Positions 47,941 through 56,682 of a stretch of DNA of 64,000 bases are shown piece by piece. The stretch is from Bacillus weihaiensis. GTDB lineage: Bacteria; Bacillota; Bacilli; Bacillales; Bacillaceae. Under the pieces are notes generated by a model. It searched no databases, was not told the origin of the DNA, and saw only the letters and a list, made by a program, of their open reading frames with translations. Position numbers and translations under genes: made by a program. The DNA is taken from assembly GCF_001889165.1 (NCBI RefSeq), contig NZ_CP016020.1:1-64000 (forward strand). The letters are read 5' to 3'. How positions within the stretch are numbered: position 1 is the stretch's first letter; each line of letters opens with the position of its first letter.

Positions 47941-48537
47941 ATGAAAATAGATAACTCGCTTCCTCTTGAATATAGTACAGAAGAAAATCGTTTGAAAATA
48001 TTAGGCTTCTGGATTTTCCTTGGTGCTGAAATTATGCTGTTTGCTACACTTTTTGCAGCTTATTTTACCCTTGAAGGTCGTACTGGAAATGGTCCAACCG
48101 GAGGAGAGATCTTTGTTATCACTCCGGTGATCCTTGAAACATTTATCCTTTTAACAAGTAGTTTCACCATCGGACTTGCCATTCATGCAATGCGCCTAGG
48201 TAAACAAAAAGCGATGTTAACCTTTTTTGGAATTACTCTAGTATTAGGGCTTTCCTTCTTAGGAATCGAGATCTTTGAATTTTACACGTATGCTCATGAA
48301 GGAGCAGGAATTCAAACAAGTGCTTTCACAGCAGCACTATTGACAACATTAGGAACACACGGAGCTCACGTATCACTTGGTCTTTTCTGGGGATTATTCA
48401 TTATGATTCAGATCAAAAAGCGTGGCTTAACACCTGAAACAGCAAATAAATCGTTCATCTTCTCACTTTACTGGCACTTCCTAGATGTTGTTTGGATTTT
48501 CATCTTCAGCTTCATCTATTTGAAAGGAATGATGTAA
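47941..48537 (+). CDS. qoxC: Quinol oxidase aa3 subunit III
   Basis: A 198-residue membrane subunit with five helices. ILGFWIFLGAEIMLFATLFA and FLGIEIFEFYTYAHEG are typical of haem-copper oxidase subunit III, as is SLYWHFLDVVWIFIF at the end. It begins three bases after qoxB and is followed at once by qoxD. Confidence 0.95.
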   Translation: MKIDNSLPLEYSTEENRLKILGFWIFLGAEIMLFATLFAAYFTLEGRTGNGPTGGEIFVITPVILETFILLTSSFTIGLAIHAMRLGKQKAMLTFFGITLVLGLSFLGIEIFEFYTYAHEGAGIQTSAFTAALLTTLGTHGAHVSLGLFWGLFIMIQIKKRGLTPETANKSFIFSLYWHFLDVVWIFIFSFIYLKGMM

Positions 48538-48538
48538 A

Positions 48539-48829
48539 ATGAGAGAATTATTTCCGATGAACCAGGTAATGGGATTTGTGTTTTCCCTTTTGTTAACTGT
48601 TGTTGCTCTTGGAGTTTATTTCATGGATATGTCATTTAAAGTAGGAATGATCATTCTATTTGTTACAGCATTTATCCAAGCAGGCTTACAGCTAATTGTC
48701 TTCATGCATGCAGGTGAATCTGAAGATAAAGCAGCTATCTATACGAACGTTCTTTACGGTATCATCATTGCAGTTGTGACAGTGCTCGGTACACTATTAG
48801 TAATGCTTTGGGATATGGGCGGAATGTAA
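48539..48829 (+). CDS. qoxD: Quinol oxidase aa3 subunit IV
   Basis: A 96-residue protein with three membrane helices; LQLIVFMHAGESEDK is the conserved loop of the CyoD/QoxD family. It starts one base after the qoxC stop and is the last gene of the operon, which a strong terminator closes two bases later. Confidence 0.94.
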   Translation: MRELFPMNQVMGFVFSLLLTVVALGVYFMDMSFKVGMIILFVTAFIQAGLQLIVFMHAGESEDKAAIYTNVLYGIIIAVVTVLGTLLVMLWDMGGM

Positions 48830-48830
48830 G

Positions 48831-48867
48831 AAAAAAAGTATGACTCAAAATGAGTCATACTTTTTTT
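48831..48867 (+). terminator. Terminator of qoxABCD
   Basis: AAAAAAAGTATGACTC and its exact mirror GAGTCATACTTTTTTT around an AAAAT loop. It can act in both directions. Confidence 0.9.
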
Positions 48868-49018
48868 ACGTCGTTTTAGTGATTACCACTTTCTTTTGTT
48901 TAAGTCAATTTGGCATTGAAGACAAAGAATGTCTTTTACTCCATATTGGTGGCTATTTGCCCTACGCTAACTAAAGCGTCTTGTGCTTTTGTTTTTTGAA
49001 TAAGCACTGTGTACTTTA

Positions 49019-49288
49019 TTAGTAGTGAATATAAGCATATACTTTCTTGAAGAAGTGTGAGATAAACACATAGTAACCAGTTGCAAGTGCTGCAATTACA
49101 TTAACAGCAAAGATAATCCCGAATAGTATATACTCAAGTGTGCCAAAGGTTGTTGTTATATATAGTGTAAACATAACCCACATCAGGGCAATGAAAGGAA
49201 TTTGAAGAATGGCAAGCTTTTTATTTTCCTTCCATAAGAACAGTGGTGTAGCACTTGAGAATAATAAATAAGCAAAAAACACATCCAT
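49019..49288 (-). CDS. Small three-helix membrane protein
   Basis: An 89-residue protein with three hydrophobic segments (about residues 3-20, 27-46 and 50-75) and a short basic end. The ATG at 49288 has GGAGATG upstream. I do not recognise a family. It is convergent with qoxD and divergent from niaP; a link to the oxidase is possible by position only. Confidence 0.6.
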   Translation of the reverse strand: MDVFFAYLLFSSATPLFLWKENKKLAILQIPFIALMWVMFTLYITTTFGTLEYILFGIIFAVNVIAALATGYYVFISHFFKKVYAYIHY

Positions 49289-49448
49289 TTCTAATCATCT
49301 CCTTTAATGATAACGCTTTCAGTATTGTGTCCATATTTAGAACGTTTTGTGAACTTTTTGTTACAATTAATATAACATAGGACAAGCTAAGAAATAAAGC
49401 AAAAAAATGTATGTTGTTAAAAACTTTTTGGTATGTTAACGATAGACA

Positions 49449-49477
49449 TTGACTACTAAGTGCTTATTCAGTATAAG
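49449..49477 (+). promoter_or_regulatory. Sigma-A promoter of niaP
   Basis: TTGACT (49449-49454) and TATAAG (49472-49477) are 17 bases apart, about 100 bases before the niaP start. I see no certain NiaR operator in the leader. Confidence 0.65.
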
Positions 49478-49577
49478 TGAATAGGGAGATCTAGTCATTT
49501 GCTTTAAAACTAGCATCCATGTGCCTTTATATTTTATATACCACATGACAACTACATATAAACGAAAGGTGGTTCAT

Positions 49578-50786
49578 ATGAACACAACACAGGAAATTTC
49601 TAAACGAAAATTACTTGGAATTGCCGGGCTTGGTTGGATGTTTGATGCAATGGATGTCGGTATCTTATCGTTCATTATTGCAGCGCTTCAGAAAGACTGG
49701 AATTTAACGACCCAACAAATGGGCTGGATTGGTAGTGTGAATTCTATCGGAATGGCTGTCGGAGCATTAGTTTTTGGCTTGATGGCAGATAAGGTGGGGA
49801 GAAAACAAGTCTTTATCATAACCTTATTATTATTCTCTATTGGTAGTGGAGTATCAGCTTTTGTTACTTCCTTGACACTTTTTTTAGTTTTAAGATTTTT
49901 TATAGGGGCAGGCTTAGGTGGAGAGCTACCAGTAGCCTCTACATTAGTTTCGGAAAGTGTACCAGCCAATGAACGTGGTAGAGTTGTCGTTCTACTTGAA
50001 AGCTTTTGGGCAGGAGGATGGTTAATTGCTGCACTTATTTCGTATTTCGTCATCCCAAACTTTGGCTGGCAGGCAGCCTTACTATTAAGTGCTCTACCAG
50101 CGTTTTATGCTTTATACTTACGCTTGAAACTACCTGATTCACCTAGGTTTCAAGCCGTCAACATTTCTAAGCAAAAAGAATCGTCTCTCACAAAAATGGC
50201 AAAAGTTTGGGCTAAACCATACAGAAAACAAACAACGATGCTATGGATTTTATGGTTTTGTATCGTGTTCTCCTATTACGGGATGTTTTTATGGCTCCCA
50301 AGCGTTATGGTGCTGAAAGGATTTAGTTTAATTAAAAGCTTCCAATATGTACTCATCATGACACTTGCACAATTACCTGGATATTTTATCGCTGCATTCC
50401 TAATTGAAAGAGTAGGTCGGAAGTTTGTTCTGATTACTTTTTTAGTTGGAACCGCAGTAAGTGCTTATTTTTTCGGAAATGCAGATACATTGGCCTTACT
50501 ATTAACCTCAGGGATTTTTCTTTCGTTTTTCAATTTAGGAGCATGGGGAGCTCTATACGCCTACACTCCTGAGCACTATCCTACAGAAATACGTGGAACA
50601 GGAGCAGGCTTAGCTGCTTCGTTTGGTAGAATTGGTGGTATACTAGGACCATTATTAATTGGATATTTAGTTGCAGCAGAAGTTTCCATTCAATTCATCT
50701 TCTTTATCTTTGCCATTGCCATAATAATTGGAGCGCTTGCTGTCTTATTTCTTGGAGAAGAAACGAGACAAAAGGAACTTATATAA
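49578..50786 (+). CDS. niaP: Niacin permease NiaP (MFS)
   Basis: A 402-residue major-facilitator transporter with 12 membrane helices. The start is the ATG at 49578 after AAAGGTGG. The sequence KRKLLGIAGLGWMFDAMDVG with ILSFIIAALQ, WIGSVNSIGMAVGALVFGLM and FLVLRFFIGAGLGGELPVAS is nearly the same as Bacillus subtilis NiaP (YceI), which takes up nicotinate for NAD synthesis. MFS loop motifs DKVGRKQ and ERVGRKF are present. Monocistronic; the substrate assignment rests on similarity. Confidence 0.85.
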   Translation: MNTTQEISKRKLLGIAGLGWMFDAMDVGILSFIIAALQKDWNLTTQQMGWIGSVNSIGMAVGALVFGLMADKVGRKQVFIITLLLFSIGSGVSAFVTSLTLFLVLRFFIGAGLGGELPVASTLVSESVPANERGRVVVLLESFWAGGWLIAALISYFVIPNFGWQAALLLSALPAFYALYLRLKLPDSPRFQAVNISKQKESSLTKMAKVWAKPYRKQTTMLWILWFCIVFSYYGMFLWLPSVMVLKGFSLIKSFQYVLIMTLAQLPGYFIAAFLIERVGRKFVLITFLVGTAVSAYFFGNADTLALLLTSGIFLSFFNLGAWGALYAYTPEHYPTEIRGTGAGLAASFGRIGGILGPLLIGYLVAAEVSIQFIFFIFAIAIIIGALAVLFLGEETRQKELI

Positions 50787-50794
50787 ATAGGTTT

Positions 50795-50826
50795 GAGAGA
50801 TTAGCTTTCTGCTTTTCTCTTTTTTA
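50795..50826 (+). terminator. Terminator after niaP
   Basis: AGAGATTAGC and GCTTTTCTCT form an imperfect stem followed by a T-run. The rest of the 330-base gap to nfrA shows no gene. Confidence 0.55.
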
Positions 50827-51115
50827 AATTGGCTCTTTTCATCGTAGTTTAATGAGATCCGTTACTGGAATTCGTATTTTACGTGGGAAAACTATCCTAT
50901 GTTCCAAAAAGCAATGTCTTCCTAGGGTGGTCCAGTGCCTTCTGCCGACTCCAATCAACAAAATGCTAAAAACATGATTAAATATGAACAAAGCCTGTCA
51001 TTTTGGTGAAGTGTAAAGAAATTGATCTCCTCTAGTATGCACAACCTTCTTAGCTAAGCAATTCATGGGTAAAATAAAGAAAGAAACGGTATGCTTACTA
51101 TAAGGAGGTAGAATA

Positions 51116-51865
51116 ATGAACTCAGTTATTGAAACAATCTTAAATCATCGATCTATTCGTAAATTTGAAGAAAAATTACTCGCAGATGAACAAATTAAGG
51201 TACTTGTAGAAAGTGCTCAAGCCGCTTCTACTTCTAGCTATATTCAAGCTTATTCCATCATAGGAGTAAAGGATAAAGTAAAGAAGAAACAGCTGGCAGA
51301 GTTAGCTGGAAATCAATCCTATGTTGCAGAAAATGGTCACTTTTTTGTCTTTTGCGCAGATTTATACAGACATCAACTCATTTCAGAACTTCACGACAAG
51401 CCGTCTCAACCTGTTTTAGAGAGTACGGAAAAATATATGGTTGCTGTTATCGATGCCACACTTGCAGCTCAAAATGCCGTACTTGCAGCAGAATCAATGG
51501 GGCTAGGAGCTGTCTACATAGGAGGACTTAGAAATCAGCTTCAAGAGGTAAGTAACATACTCAAAACTCCAAAATATGTTCTTCCGTTATTTGGAGTGGC
51601 TGTAGGGTACCCAGCTCAGAAGCCTGATAAAAAACAAAGGCTCCCTTTAGAGCATGTGTACCATGAAGATGAATACGAGCAAGATAAGAATGTATACATA
51701 GATCAGCTTAAAGACTACGATGACTTCATTTCGGCTTACTACCATAAGAGAACAGGCGGGCAGCGTTCTGATACATGGACTGGCCAAATGGCAGATTTGT
51801 TATCGCGCCCTGCTAGAATGTATATGAAGGAATTTATTGAGGATAAGGGCTTTAATAAGAAGTAA
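51116..51865 (+). CDS. nfrA: NADPH-dependent FMN oxidoreductase NfrA
   Basis: A 249-residue nitroreductase-fold flavoenzyme that uses NADPH and FMN to reduce nitro compounds, flavins or hydrogen peroxide. ETILNHRSIRKFEEKLL at the N-terminus (Arg contacts FMN phosphate), SAQAASTSSYIQAYSIIG, AGNQSYVAENGHFFVFCADL and AAESMGLGAVYIGGLRN are the NfrA1 motifs, and the length is the same as Bacillus subtilis NfrA. A GGAGG site precedes the ATG. In Bacillus subtilis nfrA also lies near qox. Monocistronic with a clear terminator. Confidence 0.93.
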   Translation: MNSVIETILNHRSIRKFEEKLLADEQIKVLVESAQAASTSSYIQAYSIIGVKDKVKKKQLAELAGNQSYVAENGHFFVFCADLYRHQLISELHDKPSQPVLESTEKYMVAVIDATLAAQNAVLAAESMGLGAVYIGGLRNQLQEVSNILKTPKYVLPLFGVAVGYPAQKPDKKQRLPLEHVYHEDEYEQDKNVYIDQLKDYDDFISAYYHKRTGGQRSDTWTGQMADLLSRPARMYMKEFIEDKGFNKK

Positions 51866-51873
51866 GGAAAGAT

Positions 51874-51918
51874 AAATGCTAAGTGCTAGAAATTTATTTC
51901 GCACTTAGCATTTTATTT
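51874..51918 (+). terminator. Terminator of nfrA
   Basis: AAATGCTAAGTGC (51874-51886) is mirrored by GCACTTAGCATTT (51901-51913), followed by T. The following 280 bases to the permease gene hold no gene. Confidence 0.85.
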
Positions 51919-52198
51919 TTCACGTAACAAATCAAATGGTGTGGTGCCATATTTGAAGAAAATCATGAATGTTTCTATTAAGGTTAAAGTAGTTGTTTTG
52001 AAGGGTAATTTCTACGATCGTTTAATCCCTGCTTCCTACATTCATTCCCTCTACCTAAGTACTCCGTTTCCCTCATCTCCACTTGTCTCTATTTAAATGT
52101 AATAGTCTCATCGGCATTTGTTATTTTACAAAAATTACAAATTAGTTTACTATAAAAGTATCTGAATAATCTTAAATTTATGTAAAAGGAGTGGGATA

Positions 52199-53071
52199 GT
52201 GAAAAAAATGAGAGCCATACTTTTTCAGTTTGTGGCAGCTTTACTAGGTATTATCGTATTCGGAGCACTTCCTTCGATGTTTATTCCAAATGGTGCAGGT
52301 GATGGACCATTTTCATTATTCTTTGATACTATTAAAAAAATTGTGTACCATTTATTTCATTTCAAAGAGATGACTTTTCAAATTAAAGGGGTAGAATATA
52401 AGGTTTATCCATATATATTGGATGGTGTCGTCTATTCTTTAATCCTTCTCTTAAGCGCATTAGTGGTAGCATACATAGCAAGTATTCTCTTAACATTACT
52501 TACAATGCAGTTTTCTAGAAGGGTGCGAGAAAAAATTAAGCTGATGATTTTATTTCTAGAATCATTGCCTGACATTTTAGTTGTTTTGCTGCTTCAGCTG
52601 GTGATCATCCTCATCTACAAACAAACAGATGTGCTGCTTATGAAGGTTGTGACAGTCGGGGATTCACAGGCACTTTTATTACCTATTCTATGCTTGGCAC
52701 TATTGCCTACTATACAATTATATCGCTATACGATTCATTTGTATGAAGAAGAATTAAAAAAGGACTATATCCTTTTAGGAAGAGCAAAAGGAATGAGACA
52801 TACTTTTTTATTAGTAAAGCATATTTTAAGGAATACTGTCGTATCACTCTTTTTTAATTTGAAGAAAACGATATGGTTTATGCTTTCTACACTAGTCGTT
52901 GTCGAGCTTTTATTTGGTGTTATTGGAATTACCTATTTTCTAACATATTATATGGCTCCAGAAATATTTGTATTTGTTTTATTATTCTTGTTTGTGCCGA
53001 TTTTTCTTTTCTATCATGTCATAAGGGAGATCATTGAAAGGTCTGTGAAAGGCGGGGAAACATTAACATGA
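52199..53071 (+). CDS. ABC transporter permease, OppB/DppB-like
   Basis: A 290-residue membrane protein with about six helices and the permease-ATPase contact motif (EAA loop) in the stretch around ILLGRAKGMRHTFLLVKHIL with RN. It matches the first permease of peptide/nickel-type importers but is rather divergent. The GTG start at 52199 follows AAAAGGAGTGGG. It overlaps the next permease gene by four bases. No ATPase or substrate-binding protein gene lies on either side, so the pair must borrow an ATPase or be vestigial. Confidence 0.8.
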   Translation: MKKMRAILFQFVAALLGIIVFGALPSMFIPNGAGDGPFSLFFDTIKKIVYHLFHFKEMTFQIKGVEYKVYPYILDGVVYSLILLLSALVVAYIASILLTLLTMQFSRRVREKIKLMILFLESLPDILVVLLLQLVIILIYKQTDVLLMKVVTVGDSQALLLPILCLALLPTIQLYRYTIHLYEEELKKDYILLGRAKGMRHTFLLVKHILRNTVVSLFFNLKKTIWFMLSTLVVVELLFGVIGITYFLTYYMAPEIFVFVLLFLFVPIFLFYHVIREIIERSVKGGETLT

Positions 53072-54084
53072 TAAAATTACTAAAAAATCCTCTCTTTTCA
53101 ATTGGTTTTTTCTTTTTACTGGGTTTATTAATTACTAGTTTCGTATATTCAGAGGTGGTCAATCATGAGGTCCGCCAACTATATCATATTTATGATGAAG
53201 ATAAGGAGCTTGTTGATTCAGCACCGATTGCTCCAAGGAAAGAAGCGTGGTTAGGAACAGATAAGCTAGGCTATGACATGCTAAGTAAAGTGTTGATAGG
53301 GGCAAAATATACGATCCTTGCTGCTCTAACAATTGCTTTATTACGGATGTTATTATCTATACCTTTAGGTCTTGTGCTTGGAATTTATTCTCCCAAACTT
53401 AAAAAGTATGTAAATAGTTTAGTAGATGCTTTTCATTTTATCCCCCTAACGATTATTGCCCTGTATTTATTAAGGCCGTTTCTGTTTATGGGACCTGAAG
53501 GCTTTGCTTATTCATTGACGGAAAGAATGCTGATTGAAGTAATTGTTTTAACTGTTTTAACAGTACCTATATTAGTTGTCCTAGTTGGAAATGAGACGGG
53601 AGAGCTAATGAAATCAGAGTTTGTCGCAAGTGCCAAAACATTAGGTGCGTCAAAGCTACATATTATGACAAAACATATGATTCCAACTTTAAAGGATCGC
53701 TTCTTTATTCTATTTGGTCAACAGTTTGTCCAAACACTGATTGTGATGACTCACTTAGGGTTATTTAATTTATATTTTGGAGGTACTGTCTTTTCTTTTG
53801 ACTCCATGGGAACTGATCCTCCACAATCTGTTACGAACGAGTGGTCAGGCTTAATTGGAGGGACAAAGATCTTTCTTCAATGGGCGCCTTGGATTCCACT
53901 AACACCTATTCTCTGTTTTGCCTTAACGATCTTAGCCGTAACATTTATGGTAGAAGGATTTTCGCAAGTGACGACGGGGAATAAAGTCTATTTTAAAGGA
54001 TATAGAAAAAAGAAGACAAAGATAGAAGAATCACATATAGAAGTAGAAAAGAGTCACTTCAAGCTTATGAAAAACTCATCCTAA
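53068..54084 (+). CDS. ABC transporter permease, OppC/DppC-like
   Basis: A 338-residue membrane protein with an N-terminal helix, a soluble stretch containing WLGTDKLGYDMLSKVLIGAK (the HxLGTDxxGRD-like OppC motif, here GTDKLGYD), and five more helices. The EAA loop is FVASAKTLGASKLHIMTKHM. It is translationally coupled to the upstream permease and forms its natural partner. The basic C-terminal tail is longer than usual. The substrate is unknown. Confidence 0.82.
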   Translation: MIKLLKNPLFSIGFFFLLGLLITSFVYSEVVNHEVRQLYHIYDEDKELVDSAPIAPRKEAWLGTDKLGYDMLSKVLIGAKYTILAALTIALLRMLLSIPLGLVLGIYSPKLKKYVNSLVDAFHFIPLTIIALYLLRPFLFMGPEGFAYSLTERMLIEVIVLTVLTVPILVVLVGNETGELMKSEFVASAKTLGASKLHIMTKHMIPTLKDRFFILFGQQFVQTLIVMTHLGLFNLYFGGTVFSFDSMGTDPPQSVTNEWSGLIGGTKIFLQWAPWIPLTPILCFALTILAVTFMVEGFSQVTTGNKVYFKGYRKKKTKIEESHIEVEKSHFKLMKNSS

Positions 54085-54098
54085 TAGAGGAGTAGCTC

Positions 54099-54275
54099 TT
54101 ACTTTAAAGATTTAACTTTATCGTATTTATTTAATAATCTATCCAGTTTCTGACTTCGGTTGACAGTTTCAGGATGAATGAGACCTTTCTTTTTTGCCAT
54201 TACCATCATATTTGCACGTAGAGTGTTAATTTCAATTTCAAGGGTAACTAGATCAGCATCTCTTACTTTCAACAT
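54099..54275 (-). CDS. Spo0E-family aspartyl-phosphate phosphatase
   Basis: A 58-residue protein starting at the ATG read from 54275 after AAGGAGG. It reads LEIEINTLRANMMVMAKKKG, then HPETVNRSQKLDRLLNKYDK: two helices with the SQxLD signature of Spo0E-like phosphatases, which dephosphorylate Spo0A-P and hold back sporulation. Length is typical. It is convergent with the permease pair, with only 14 bases between the stops. Its presence supports a spore-forming host. Confidence 0.88.
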   Translation of the reverse strand: MLKVRDADLVTLEIEINTLRANMMVMAKKKGLIHPETVNRSQKLDRLLNKYDKVKSLK

Positions 54276-54684
54276 AAACCCTCCTTCTTGAATAATTTTC
54301 CTTTAATGTAGGCAATTAGATTTATTTTAAAGGATTTTATTTAAAAAAGTAAGATATTCGACAATTCTTCCTAAAAAAACACAAAATTTGTCATTGTCTA
54401 AGGCGGGGAATAACTGCTCTCTCTTTCACATAGGAATGAATAGTATATATTTGAACCCTTAGAGCCTCACCTGCCCGACGCGCGAAAAAAGCGAGCAGCT
54501 GGAGCGGAATTTAACCAGACCGAACACTTGATAAATAGCCACAAGTTTACGATAATAGCCAAAATGTAAAAGGTATCTAAAATTTGTAGATTTTCTTTTT
54601 TTTAAACTAAATATGTATGAAATTGATTTATATAGATATAAATACAAGACAAGTACAGAGAGACATGAGAGTCTCTCTGGTCCT
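54276..54684. other. Intergenic region, no gene seen
   Basis: AT-rich except for GAGCCTCACCTGCCCGACGC with GCGAAAAAAGCGAGCAGCTG near 54462-54505, a GC-rich patch reminiscent of dispersed Bacillus elements. AGAGAGAC and GTCTCTCT near 54656-54678 form a short hairpin at the end of the acetyltransferase gene. Confidence 0.4.
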
Positions 54685-55218
54685 TTACTTCGCATCATTC
54701 CTCCGCAAGGAATAGATATAGGTGTCATATGCATTTCCGCCTTGCATCATATAATCATGGAGAATCCCTTCCTGAACAAATCCAAGCTTCCTTAAAAGAG
54801 AGTTAGAGGCATCATTATTTAAGAAAACGATCGCACCGATTCGATTTAGCTGTAACTCATGAAAGCCGTACTTATTAACCGTTTTTACTGCTTCCGTTGC
54901 ATATCCTCTTCGCCAGTAGGCTGGATGAATTTCATAGCCTATTTCAGCCCGCATATGTCGTGAATTCCAGTTGTGAAATCCAATTGTTCCAATAACCTCA
55001 TTGAATTCTTTACTTACGATTGCCCATCGCATTCCACGCTTTTCGGTTTCAAGAGTGGAAAAGCTTTCAATTAGCTGCTTGGCTTGAGCCATACTTGTTA
55101 GCGGGTCTTGCCCATAATAACGAGTTAGTTCTTCATTTGAAAAAAGATCATAAATTCTTTGATGGTCCTCCACTTTTATTTCCCTTAAAAGTAATCGCTC
55201 CGTTTCAAGCTCTTTCAT
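54685..55218 (-). CDS. GNAT acetyltransferase, RimJ/RimL type
   Basis: A 177-residue acetyl-CoA-dependent N-acetyltransferase: ETERLLLREIKVEDHQRIYD at the start, AEIGYEIHPAYWRRGYATEA with the acetyl-CoA loop RRGYAT, and NDASNSLLRKLGFVQEG near the end. It may acetylate a ribosomal protein or other amine; the substrate is not evident. Monocistronic. Confidence 0.9.
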   Translation of the reverse strand: MKELETERLLLREIKVEDHQRIYDLFSNEELTRYYGQDPLTSMAQAKQLIESFSTLETEKRGMRWAIVSKEFNEVIGTIGFHNWNSRHMRAEIGYEIHPAYWRRGYATEAVKTVNKYGFHELQLNRIGAIVFLNNDASNSLLRKLGFVQEGILHDYMMQGGNAYDTYIYSLRRNDAK

Positions 55219-55353
55219 TTACTTCATCCCCTTTTATTGACAATTGTACATTGAGAGTGGGGAATTTATCCACTTAAATATTGGTTCATTAGCCAAGCAC
55301 AAACAGAATATGCTTAAGCGTGTAAGCTTTAACATGATTAGGGAGGGAAAGAT

Positions 55354-56259
55354 ATGTATCCATATCCTATTTATCCATATTACAGTAGTCAGAAGAAAGT
55401 AAAACAAATGCCGGTTGTATTTCCTCCACAGCATCAAGAACGTCATCCAGGCTTAGAATATAAGATGGATCCAAGACCAATATCTGAATGGGATGGCTAT
55501 AAAGCTAGTGGGAAGTTAAAAAATAAAGTGGCCATTATTTCTGGTGGAGATAGTGGGATTGGTCGAGCAGTCGCCTACGCATTTGTTAAAGAAGGGGCTT
55601 CTGTTGTTATCCCGTATTTGAATGAGCATCGCGATGCGGAAGAAACAAAGCGAAGAATAGAAGAGTTAGGAGGAAAATGTCTCTTAATACCAGGAGATTT
55701 GGGTCAAGAGCATATGTCATATCAAGTTGTTAATCAGACTATTCAAACCTTTGGTAGGCTGGATATCCTAGTCAATAATCATGCTATTCAAATTATCCAA
55801 GACAGTATATTAGATATTTCTGCAGCACAGCTTGAAGCAACGTTTCGCACAAATATCTTCTCTTTCTTCTATATGGTCAAGGCATGCTTACCTTATTTAA
55901 AAGAAGGTAGCTCTATTATAAATACCACATCAATCACGGCTTATGATGGTCAGGAGAAGCTTATTGATTACTCTGCAACAAAGGGAGCTATCACAACCTT
56001 TACGAGATCTTTAGCAATTTCATTAGTGAACAAAGGGATAAGAGTAAATGGAGTCGCACCAGGTCCAATATGGACACCACTCATCCCTTCAAGTTTTTCA
56101 GCAAAAGGTGTTACAAGCTTCGGTACTGATACGGAAATGAAACGACCTGGTCAGCCTTTTGAATTAGCACCAACGTATGTTTATCTTGCAGGAGATGATT
56201 CGAGGTTTGTTACAGGGCAAGTCTTACATGTAAATGGTGGCAGATATCGAACATCATAA
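55354..56259 (+). CDS. Short-chain dehydrogenase (general-stress SDR type)
   Basis: A 301-residue SDR with a proline-rich N-terminal extension (MYPYPIYPYYSSQKKVKQMP), as in YdaD/YhxD/YhdF-like stress dehydrogenases. The cofactor motif is IISGGDSGIGRAVA, the NNH loop is DILVNNHAIQ, and the catalytic site is NTTSITAYDG with YSATKGAITT (Tyr and Lys). It probably reduces aldehydes with NAD(P)H. Monocistronic. A GGGAGG site precedes the ATG. Confidence 0.9.
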   Translation: MYPYPIYPYYSSQKKVKQMPVVFPPQHQERHPGLEYKMDPRPISEWDGYKASGKLKNKVAIISGGDSGIGRAVAYAFVKEGASVVIPYLNEHRDAEETKRRIEELGGKCLLIPGDLGQEHMSYQVVNQTIQTFGRLDILVNNHAIQIIQDSILDISAAQLEATFRTNIFSFFYMVKACLPYLKEGSSIINTTSITAYDGQEKLIDYSATKGAITTFTRSLAISLVNKGIRVNGVAPGPIWTPLIPSSFSAKGVTSFGTDTEMKRPGQPFELAPTYVYLAGDDSRFVTGQVLHVNGGRYRTS

Positions 56260-56405
56260 ATACCTTTTTTAGGTGCAAGAGGATTGTGTTATAAACAAAC
56301 GCATTAAAATGAAGGTAAAAACGGGAGTTTAGTCCTGTGTATAACCTGTTAATAGTGTGAAAAAGTCCTATATATATTGTAGCGAACGCATGTACCCACA
56401 CAAAA

Positions 56406-56558
56406 TGTGGATAGTGTCTGTGGATATGTTGATAACTATTGTGGATAAGTTGTTGTTAACTGTTAAAAACTATGTTAATAACTGAATTTTTAAAGCGTTA
56501 AATAAGATTATGTAAATGAATACTTTATTTTTGACTATATTTAGATAACTTATCCACA
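56406..56558. promoter_or_regulatory. Cluster of four DnaA boxes
   Basis: TGTGGATAG at 56406, TGTGGATAT at 56419, TGTGGATAA at 56440 and, in the other direction, TTATCCACA at 56550. The third and fourth are perfect consensus boxes and the first two differ by one base. They lie in a very AT-rich 380-base gap without a gene. No dnaA or dnaN is near, so this is unlikely to be the origin itself; clusters outside oriC that titrate DnaA or control neighbouring genes are known in Bacillus. Confidence 0.75.
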
Positions 56559-56682
56559 TAAAGGATCCATTTTTACTGGGTGAGTGAAAATAGGTAGTAA
56601 CTCACCCTAAATGAAATGAGGAATGATTTCCTGATAAATGATGCATTCTAATGGATACGAAAATCTAAAAAGGCGGTATATG

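Noticed and set aside
56406-56558. Chromosomal replication origin
   Set aside because: No dnaA, dnaN, rnpA or rpmH genes nearby and only four boxes; a secondary DnaA cluster is more likely.
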